Positions 22,881 to 27,131 of a DNA stretch of 27,131 nucleotides are shown one piece after another. This DNA is from CAYFMS01 sp964462325 (GTDB lineage Bacteria > Patescibacteriota > Patescibacteriia > UBA9934): assembly GCA_964462325.1 (NCBI GenBank), contig CAYWYQ010000007.1, forward strand, positions 1 to 27,131, read 5' to 3'. Within the stretch, counting starts at the first letter, position 1. Each line of letters begins with the position of its first letter. The translations under genes were made by a program, and so were the position numbers. The notes under the pieces are model-generated. The model saw only the letters and a list, made by a program, of their open reading frames with translations, was not told where the DNA came from and ran no database searches.

Positions 22881-22914
22881 GAAAAAAGAACATAGCAGTA
22901 TGGTCTTTTTTCTT
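22881..22914 (+). terminator. Terminator of tRNA-Ile
   Basis: GAAAAAAGA-(A)-CAT pairs with ATG-(G)-TCTTTTTTC around a 6-base loop and ends in Ts, immediately after the tRNA CCA. Confidence 0.75.
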
Positions 22915-22922
22915 TTATTTGA

Positions 22923-22928
22923 TAAGAT
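22923..22928 (+). promoter_or_regulatory. Extended -10 box of the zinc-ribbon gene, leaderless type
   Basis: TAAGAT preceded by TGA ends 8 bases before ATG 22937. Confidence 0.5.
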
Positions 22929-22936
22929 GAATGCAT

Positions 22937-23170
22937 ATGAAACAATCATGTGAAAGTTGCCTGATGCCATTTAATAAAGACAGAGGAAAAAGAGAATCAG
23001 AAAAATATTGCAGCATGTGCTATACGGATGGAAAACTTCTTGGAGAAGGGATGTCCTTGAAGGAGTTTCAAAAAATGACCTATAAAGAAATGGTCAAAGA
23101 TGGCATGAATCCATTGAAATCCCGATTGATTGTATGGATGATTCGCTTCGCGCCAAGGTGGAAGTCGTAA
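22937..23170 (+). CDS. Small putative zinc-ribbon protein
   Basis: The 77-aa protein starts MKQSCESCLMPF, and CSMCYTDG follows about 25 residues on. The two CxxC pairs and the words SCxMPF and YCxxCY match, from memory, the putative zinc-ribbon domain family PF12674, whose function is unknown. The C-terminal half (MSLKEFQKMTYKEMVKDGMNP) is helical and also typical. I choose ATG 22937 over ATG 22931 because the -10 box sits 8 bases before it, as for several other genes here. It is followed 50 bases later by the ECF sigma gene, with the ECF-type promoter between, so it is probably a separate transcript. Confidence 0.72.
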   Translation: MKQSCESCLMPFNKDRGKRESEKYCSMCYTDGKLLGEGMSLKEFQKMTYKEMVKDGMNPLKSRLIVWMIRFAPRWKS

Positions 23171-23199
23171 TGAAAGAAACCTTTAAAGTATAGCGTATT
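23171..23199 (+). promoter_or_regulatory. Candidate ECF-type promoter of the sigma-factor operon
   Basis: TGAAAG (23171-23176), 17 bases and CGTATT (23194-23199) resemble the TGAAAC-N16-CGTA type recognised by SigW-like ECF sigma factors. A near-identical sequence precedes the secreted-protein gene at 24873-24900. An alternative housekeeping promoter (TTTAAA 23182, 17 bases, TAGGAT 23205-23210) overlaps it. Confidence 0.55.
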
Positions 23200-23222
23200 A
23201 GGTGTAGGATCTAATAGGACCT

Positions 23223-23795
23223 ATGCATGCACTTCCAAATTTTGAGGATAGTACAGACGAAGAATTAGCCAAACTCGCTCAAGGGGATGTTTTAGCTTTT
23301 CGGGAGCTTATCGAAAGATATGAAGCCAAACTGAAGCGCTATATATTGCGTATATCTTCCTTTTCTCCAGAAGAATCTGAAGAAATTTTGCAAGAGGTTT
23401 TTATTAATATATGGAAAAATTTGCGGTCATTTAATGTAGGACTTTCTTTTTCGAGTTGGGCGTATAGAATAGCAAGAAATCATACAATTTCATCTCATAG
23501 AAAACATGTATCTCGCGGGCGCGATCAAACATTCATGATCGACGCAGACCTTATGAGAACTCTGCGTGATGATCTTGACGTAGAACAGGAAGTAGAAGAC
23601 GTCCTCATAAAAGAAGATATTGCAAAGAAGTTAAAGCAAATTCAAAAAAAGTATCGCGATGTACTTATTTTGAAATATTTGGAAGAAAAGTCGTATGATG
23701 AGATTGGTGATATTCTTAAAAAGCCTCCGGGTACGGTTGCCACATTGCTACACCGAGCGAAAAAAGCCTTTAAAAAGGTTTTAGAATCGTCCTAG
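23223..23795 (+). CDS. ECF-family RNA polymerase sigma factor
   Basis: This is an extracytoplasmic-function sigma factor with only regions 2 and 4. At 190 aa it is the normal size. Region 2 covers about residues 25-95 (FRELIERYEAKLKRYILRI, ILQEVFINIWKNL, SFSSWAYRIARNHTISSHRK). Region 4 covers about 130-185 (KKYRDVLILKYLEEKSYDEIGDILKKPPGTVATLLHRAKKAF) and contains the helix-turn-helix for the -35. An AGGA lies 5-6 bases before the ATG at 23223. The next gene starts 1 base after its stop codon and encodes a membrane protein, the expected position of an anti-sigma factor. The matching promoter sequence upstream suggests autoregulation. Confidence 0.92.
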   Translation: MHALPNFEDSTDEELAKLAQGDVLAFRELIERYEAKLKRYILRISSFSPEESEEILQEVFINIWKNLRSFNVGLSFSSWAYRIARNHTISSHRKHVSRGRDQTFMIDADLMRTLRDDLDVEQEVEDVLIKEDIAKKLKQIQKKYRDVLILKYLEEKSYDEIGDILKKPPGTVATLLHRAKKAFKKVLESS

Positions 23796-23796
23796 T

Positions 23797-24552
23797 ATGA
23801 GTGAATTATCTAAAAAAATTACGCAGCAAATTGAACAGGAGAACATTGAGCAAAAAGCTCAGTGGCGCTTTACCTTTGAAAACACATTTTTCTGGTCGAT
23901 GTATATTATTGCCGTTTTAATTGGGGCAAAAGCAGTAGCATTCATACTCCATGTACTTACAAATACAGAACTTGGTGTCGCATGGCGTATTCATGGACTG
24001 GAAAAGGGCTTGCTCAAGCTTATACCGTTATTCTGGATTTTGCTTTTCATTTTATTCCTATCCTTGGCGGTTATTGGATATCAACATACAAAGAAAGGGT
24101 ATCGTATATCTATCGAAAAACTCATTCTTGTAAATCTTGCATTAAGCTTTACTTTGGGACTTGTTTTTCATGTGGCGAAATTACCAGAAAAGGTAGAACC
24201 GTATTACGGAGATTTTCGTTTTTATGAAGATATTGACGAACGACGAGAACATTTTTGGCAAAATGATGTTAGGGGTCGCATTGCAGGAAGATTAGAAGGA
24301 GTATTTGACGATATTCTTTTACTTGAAGATACGCATCAAATAAAATGGAATGTTCTGTATTCTGAAGAATCCCTCTGTGAAGATATGGTATTACATATTG
24401 GTCAACGTGTGCGTATTATTGGAACGATGAGCACGGATGAAGTATTTACGGCAAATATTATTCTTCCATGGGATCGGGAAGAGGAACGTATTTATAAATG
24501 TGCGCATAGAGAAAAGAAGCCAGAGATAAGGCAAAGAGAGAGGGTGAGATAA
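23797..24552 (+). CDS. Probable membrane anti-sigma factor or sensor partner of the ECF sigma
   Basis: No named family is recognised. The 251-aa protein has a cytoplasmic N-terminus of about 30 residues rich in Gln and Glu. Three hydrophobic segments follow (about 32-54, 72-95 and 108-126). The C-terminal domain (about 140-230) contains RGRIAGRLEGVFDDILLLED and LHIGQRVRIIGTMSTDE, which look like the strands of a small beta-barrel (OB-like) fold. The tail is basic. Its start is 1 base after the sigma stop codon, the classical sigma/anti-sigma layout. It lacks the HxxxCxxC zinc motif of ZAS anti-sigma factors. Membrane retention of the sigma factor is an inference from context. Confidence 0.62.
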   Translation: MSELSKKITQQIEQENIEQKAQWRFTFENTFFWSMYIIAVLIGAKAVAFILHVLTNTELGVAWRIHGLEKGLLKLIPLFWILLFILFLSLAVIGYQHTKKGYRISIEKLILVNLALSFTLGLVFHVAKLPEKVEPYYGDFRFYEDIDERREHFWQNDVRGRIAGRLEGVFDDILLLEDTHQIKWNVLYSEESLCEDMVLHIGQRVRIIGTMSTDEVFTANIILPWDREEERIYKCAHREKKPEIRQRERVR

Positions 24553-24576
24553 AGAGCCGCATACGGCTCTTTTTTC
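24551..24576 (+). terminator. Terminator of the sigma operon
   Basis: AAAGAGCCG-CATA-CGGCTCTTT (24551-24572) followed by more Ts. It begins inside the stop codon of the anti-sigma-like gene, so the secreted-protein gene downstream needs its own promoter. Confidence 0.9.
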
Positions 24577-24664
24577 TTTTCCGACTAAACCACGGCTGTC
24601 AGGGGCTGTGAGGCTCCGCTGAAATCTCGTTGGCTGCCCTAATATGGTCTGGTACTTCATTCTC

Positions 24665-24690
24665 GAGGTTGAACCTCGAGGTTCAACCTC
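24665..24690. repeat. Perfect 26-bp palindrome
   Basis: GAGGTTGAACCTC followed directly by its reverse complement GAGGTTCAACCTC. All 26 positions are self-complementary. There is no T-tract, so it is not a terminator. Confidence 0.85.
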
Positions 24691-24838
24691 CCGTAGGAAC
24701 GGTATCTACATGCAAGTAGATTTCTCCACTCGCTAACGCTCAGTCGAAATGACGAATTATGCTGGCTCCTGCCTTCATCGGAGTTATGGACTTGCTTGCC
24801 TGTCAGTAGGTCGGATTCGGGGTCAATCATGATCGCTA

Positions 24839-24862
24839 GGCTCCTGCCTTCGCAGGAGTGAC
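24839..24862. repeat. Short intergenic palindromic repeat
   Basis: CTCCTGC-CTTC-GCAGGAG followed by TGAC, the form of the very widespread short palindromic repeats of bacteria. A diverged copy (GGCTCCTGCCTTCATCGGAG) lies at 24773-24792. Confidence 0.75.
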
Positions 24863-24872
24863 AAAGGTAGGG

Positions 24873-24900
24873 TGAAAGAAAATCATTTCATATGCGTATT
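24873..24900 (+). promoter_or_regulatory. Candidate ECF-type promoter upstream of the secreted-protein gene
   Basis: TGAAAG (24873-24878), 16 bases and CGTATT (24895-24900), with AAA after the first block and an AT-rich start of the spacer, match the site before the sigma gene. It would give a leader of about 170 bases before ATG 25076. Confidence 0.5.
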
Positions 24901-24939
24901 ACTTAGTGCAAAGGCCAACGCGTATATAACGTTATTCAG

Positions 24940-25055
24940 AATCACATCATCTGCCGGCTCAGTTCATCGTATCTATCCTCAACGTACGTTTCGGTACGCC
25001 TGCGGAAGATCCTTGAACTTCATCAACATCTAATGCAATTCAAAATAACGTACTT
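24940..25055 (-). repeat. Possible distant relative of the 127-bp element
   Basis: In minus-strand orientation this stretch shows a central CGTAC...GTACG hairpin with a G-rich left flank and a GATGA/GAGC right flank. This recalls the layout of 22673-22799, but base identity is low outside the hairpin. It would lie in the leader of the secreted-protein mRNA. Confidence 0.3.
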
Positions 25056-25075
25056 ATTAATCTTAAAAATAACAC

Positions 25076-25630
25076 ATGAACAATAAACTTATTATTCCTG
25101 TTGCTGCTTTTTCACTTATGGCAATAGGAGCTGGTTCTGCCGCCGCATTCACAACTGTTGATGCTGCTGAAGACGGGTCACAATATAACCAGCCTGAACA
25201 TATTCATCGTCTTTCTGAAGAAGAGCGTAAGGAACGTCGCATGTACAGAAAGTGGATACGTGAAGAAGTAGAGCGAACGGTGACAAATATTGATACAGGC
25301 GTACGTATTACATTTACATCCGAAAATACAGATCTACTCACGAATATCGAGGAACGTGCCACCAAACACCATTCACGGATTCAGGATCGTAAAGATTCTT
25401 TGGATGTAAATCAGATTATTACTCGCGATGGGAATACACTTATGGTAGAACTGAGCTCTGATGATGCAGAAGTGATTGAGAGAATTCAAGATCGCGCCGA
25501 AAAACCATATCGTAGGGGGTATTTTCGCAAGCATGGGCCCCGTCACGATATAAAAGAGCGGCTACATAGGATACATAAGGGTGAACACTATGATCGATGG
25601 GGTCAGGAAGGAGGTGCCGATGAAGCATAA
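25076..25630 (+). CDS. Secreted protein with a tandem small alpha/beta repeat
   Basis: I recognise no named family. The 184-aa protein has a clear signal peptide (residues 1-24, hydrophobic core LIIPVAAFSLMAIGAG, small residues SAAA before likely cleavage). The mature part is highly charged and histidine- and arginine-rich. Two similar units are seen. One is about residues 68-95, VTNIDTGVRITFTSENTDLLTNIEERA. The other is about residues 112-141, QIITRDGNTLMVELSSDDAEVIERIQDRA. Both have a beta hairpin with S-x-(N/D)-(T/D) and then a helix ending in ERA/DRA. The histidine-rich tail could bind metal, which is speculation. A candidate ECF promoter upstream suggests it belongs to the envelope-stress response of the neighbouring sigma factor. 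Confidence 0.6.
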   Translation: MNNKLIIPVAAFSLMAIGAGSAAAFTTVDAAEDGSQYNQPEHIHRLSEEERKERRMYRKWIREEVERTVTNIDTGVRITFTSENTDLLTNIEERATKHHSRIQDRKDSLDVNQIITRDGNTLMVELSSDDAEVIERIQDRAEKPYRRGYFRKHGPRHDIKERLHRIHKGEHYDRWGQEGGADEA

Positions 25631-25657
25631 TTAGCCAGGTATTAACCTCCTCAAATA

Positions 25658-25687
25658 AAACCGGACCTGAAGAGGTTCGGTTTTTTT
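25658..25687 (+). terminator. Terminator of the secreted-protein gene
   Basis: AACCGGACCT-GAAG-AGGTTCGGTT forms a 10-bp stem with one G-T type mismatch, followed by a T-tract, 28 bases after the stop codon. Confidence 0.85.
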
Positions 25688-25716
25688 CTTTCTTAAAATA
25701 TGGTGAACTAGGGTAT

Positions 25717-26388
25717 ATGAAATGTATTATTTTAGCAGCGGGGAAGGGAACACGTTTATTACCACTTACGCAGGAAACGCCTAAGCCACTTATTGCAATT
25801 GGTGACATGACCGTGATCGAATATCTCCTAGATCAATTACCTGACTCTGTTCATGAAATACATATTATTGTCGGACATTTGGGACAGATGATCCGAAAAG
25901 CAATAGGGGAAGAGTATAAAGGCATTCCTGTTTCTTATCATGATCAGAAGAATTTAAATGGAACAGGAGGAGCGATGATGATTGTGAAAGATGTGATAGA
26001 AGGTCCAACACTTATTGTGAATGCTGACGACATGTATACGAAAACCGATCTAGAACATTTATCGAAGCACGCTTTAGCAATGCTTGTTACACCTATTTCC
26101 TCTGCGAGGGACAATGCCTTGATGATCGAAGAGGGGATGGTAAAGGGCTTTGGTGATTCTCATTTTTATAATGCAGGAGCATATATGGTAGATGAGCGTT
26201 ACTTTGAAAGTAACCCCGTTGAAATACCCGTGCGTGATCATAAAGAACTGTCATTACCACATACATTGATAGAGGTTGGAAAAAAATATACATTGAACGC
26301 GATTATTACAACAGAGTGGATGCCGGTCGGAACACATGAACAATTAGCAGAGGTACGGAAATTCTTCAAGAAAAAAACAGCTGTGTAG
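25717..26388 (+). CDS. Sugar-1-phosphate nucleotidyltransferase (NTP_transferase family)
   Basis: This enzyme couples a sugar 1-phosphate with an NTP to make an NDP-sugar and pyrophosphate, feeding cell-wall or surface polysaccharide synthesis. The signature LAAGKGTRLLPLTQETPKPL lies at residues 6-25, with the catalytic Arg and Lys intact. NLNGTGGAMMIV near residue 80 and VNADDMY near residue 105 are the base- and metal-binding motifs (D-x-D-like). The protein is 223 aa, lacking the C-terminal left-handed helix of GlmU. Its size fits the MurNAc-1-phosphate uridylyltransferase (MurU) or small mannose-1-phosphate guanylyltransferase group. Substrate cannot be fixed from sequence alone. It is convergent with the next gene, only 3 bases apart. 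Confidence 0.87.
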   Translation: MKCIILAAGKGTRLLPLTQETPKPLIAIGDMTVIEYLLDQLPDSVHEIHIIVGHLGQMIRKAIGEEYKGIPVSYHDQKNLNGTGGAMMIVKDVIEGPTLIVNADDMYTKTDLEHLSKHALAMLVTPISSARDNALMIEEGMVKGFGDSHFYNAGAYMVDERYFESNPVEIPVRDHKELSLPHTLIEVGKKYTLNAIITTEWMPVGTHEQLAEVRKFFKKKTAV

Positions 26389-26391
26389 CTG

Positions 26392-26778
26392 CTAAAGGAT
26401 TCTCCACCAACGTTTTTTACGTCGACGAATAATACCGGTCTTACGGTAATAGGATTCGCGCCTAAGTACATCTTGCATTTCATAATGCCCATCTACACTG
26501 ACATAGATCGTAAGAAAGAGCATTACGGCAAGAATCGGAGTTGAATCTGCACGATTGGACTGTAGTGAGAGCCAAAATGACCATGCGCATGCAATAGACA
26601 TAAGGATTCCAACCATGCGTTTTGATCTCGCATTTGCGTAGACAAGAGACCAAAGTTCATTCAATATGCGGTGTTCACGTTGTGTGATTACCTCCCAGTA
26701 TCGATGAGCTTCATTTGATTTTTGATGTGGTTCGGGGATCGGATGTGAAATGATCTCCCATTCATCATCTGTATCCAT
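26392..26778 (-). CDS. Small hypothetical membrane protein
   Basis: I do not recognise a family. Read from ATG 26778 the protein is 128 aa. It has a hydrophilic, histidine-containing N-terminus (about 55 residues), two hydrophobic segments (about 57-72 and 80-98), and a strongly basic C-terminus (RRRKKRWW). The start is firm: GGAGGTG lies 5 bases upstream on the minus strand, the best Shine-Dalgarno sequence in the window, so the longer frame from 26811 is not used. It lies just downstream of the 16S rRNA gene and its terminator, on the same strand. Confidence 0.62.
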   Translation of the reverse strand: MDTDDEWEIISHPIPEPHQKSNEAHRYWEVITQREHRILNELWSLVYANARSKRMVGILMSIACAWSFWLSLQSNRADSTPILAVMLFLTIYVSVDGHYEMQDVLRRESYYRKTGIIRRRKKRWWRIL

Positions 26779-26830
26779 ATTACACCTCCAAGATACCTTT
26801 TTAATGTACAAATAGTTGAATACAAAGTCA

Positions 26831-26856
26831 AAAAAACACCCGCAGGGGTGTTTTTT
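26831..26856 (-). terminator. Terminator downstream of 16S rRNA
   Basis: AAAAAACACCC-GCAG-GGGTGTTTTTT is a perfect 11-bp stem with a T-tract on either strand. On the minus strand it lies about 115 bases beyond the 16S 3' end. It shares its CACC-GCAG-GGTG core with the efp terminator. Confidence 0.85.
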
Positions 26857-26971
26857 CCGAACAATCTATACAGGTTCTTTTCACGACTATGTGATTACAA
26901 CGTCTACGACTTAAATAAGAATTTAAGCCTCGACATTCACCGAAATAACATTTCGGATCATTTTCCTTTAG
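26857..26971 (-). other. 16S rRNA 3' trailer
   Basis: No gene is present. Two hairpins, CTTAAAT-AAGA-ATTTAAG (26910-26927) and CCGAAA-TAACA-TTTCGG (26940-26956), lie between the 16S end and the terminator and may guide processing. No tRNA or 23S sequence is found here. Confidence 0.6.
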
Positions 26972-27131
26972 AAAGGAGGTGATCCATGCACAGCTTCCGC
27001 TACGCATGCCTTGTTACGACTTAGTCCCTGTCGCTGGCTTCACCTTCGGCCGTTCTACAACGACCTTCGGGCGCTTCCAACTCCCTTGACTTGACGGGCG
27101 GTGAGTACAAGACCTGAGAACGTATTCAAGG
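26972..27131 (-). rRNA. 16S ribosomal RNA, 3' end (partial)
   Basis: Reverse complement of the small-subunit rRNA 3' domain, running off the window. Landmarks are AAAGGAGGTGATCC at 26972-26985 (the 3' end GGATCACCTCCTTT with an intact anti-Shine-Dalgarno), CCTTGTTACGACTT at 27008-27021 and TTGACGGGCGGTGAGTACA at 27091-27109. Helix 45 reads TAGC-GGAA-GCTG instead of the common GGGGAACC form. The sequence is divergent from the textbook one, consistent with a CPR-type lineage. Confidence 0.96.

Larger units (their letters stand above)
24577..25075. other. 500-base non-coding region filled with repeats
   Basis: No credible gene is seen. In order it holds the 26-bp perfect palindrome at 24665-24690 and the small hairpin ATCTAC/GTAGAT (24703-24720). 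Next comes a repeat ending in TCGAAATGACG (about 24721-24755), then two related palindromic repeats with GGCTCCTGCCTTC (24773 and 24839). The ECF-type promoter lies at 24873-24900. Finally a stretch at about 24940-25055 resembles the 127-bp tRNA element in reverse orientation. Confidence 0.6.

Noticed and set aside
24391..24660. 89-aa minus-strand frame over the end of the anti-sigma-like gene
   Set aside because: It crosses the intrinsic terminator and antisense coding sequence and shows no recognisable features.

Overview
The window is a bacterial chromosomal segment of about 40% GC by eye. It most likely comes from a member of the Candidate Phyla Radiation (Patescibacteria) or a similarly streamlined lineage. 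This assignment is an inference. It rests on the divergent 3' end of the 16S rRNA gene, a 16S gene that is not followed by 23S, small compact genes, and a mix of housekeeping genes with unnamed membrane proteins. The sequence has two short runs of N (19572-19599 and 20741-20750), so it looks like a metagenome or draft assembly. The standard genetic code fits every gene. Stop codons are about 18 TAA, 5 TAG and only 1 TGA.

Layout: 209-1825 holds an EpmA-like EF-P lysyl ligase and EF-P. 1895-4824 holds an FtsK/SpoIIIE translocase and a RodZ-like HTH membrane protein. 4907-5941 is recA, followed by a 400-base intergenic stretch with a rod-shaped RNA-like fold and a strong promoter. 6340-13614 is rpoB-rpoC. 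13691-15259 is yebC, ruvC and a small membrane protein. 15279-16642 holds a transglycosylase-like protein, tRNA-Gly and a DUF6629-type membrane protein. 16660-20147 on the minus strand holds a small hypothetical gene, an M23 peptidase and typA/bipA. 20225-21276 is a MazG-type pyrophosphohydrolase and a UbiE/MenG-type methyltransferase. 21509-22880 is a tRNA-Pro, trmB, tRNA-Phe, tRNA-Ile cluster framed by a 127-bp inverted repeat. 22937-25630 holds a zinc-ribbon protein, an ECF sigma factor, its probable membrane anti-sigma partner and a secreted protein. 25717-26778 is a sugar nucleotidyltransferase and a convergent small membrane protein. 26972-27131 is the 3' end of 16S rRNA on the minus strand.

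Most genes serve core information processing: transcription (rpoBC, sigma), translation (EF-P modification, TypA, tRNAs, TrmB) and recombination (RecA, RuvC, YebC). The rest serve the cell envelope (FtsK, M23 peptidase, transglycosylase, RodZ-like protein, nucleotidyltransferase).

The main non-routine observations are these. (1) Many genes have a -10 box 8 to 10 bases before the ATG, which implies widespread leaderless mRNAs. (2) A 127-bp element sits 4-5 bases upstream of two different tRNA genes in the same relative orientation, with a diverged copy upstream of efp. (3) Two matching ECF-type promoter sequences (TGAAAG, 16-17 bases, CGTATT) precede the sigma gene and the secreted-protein gene, suggesting a small envelope-stress regulon. 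(4) A palindromic repeat has been domesticated in frame inside epmA. (5) The 16S gene is followed by a terminator rather than 23S.
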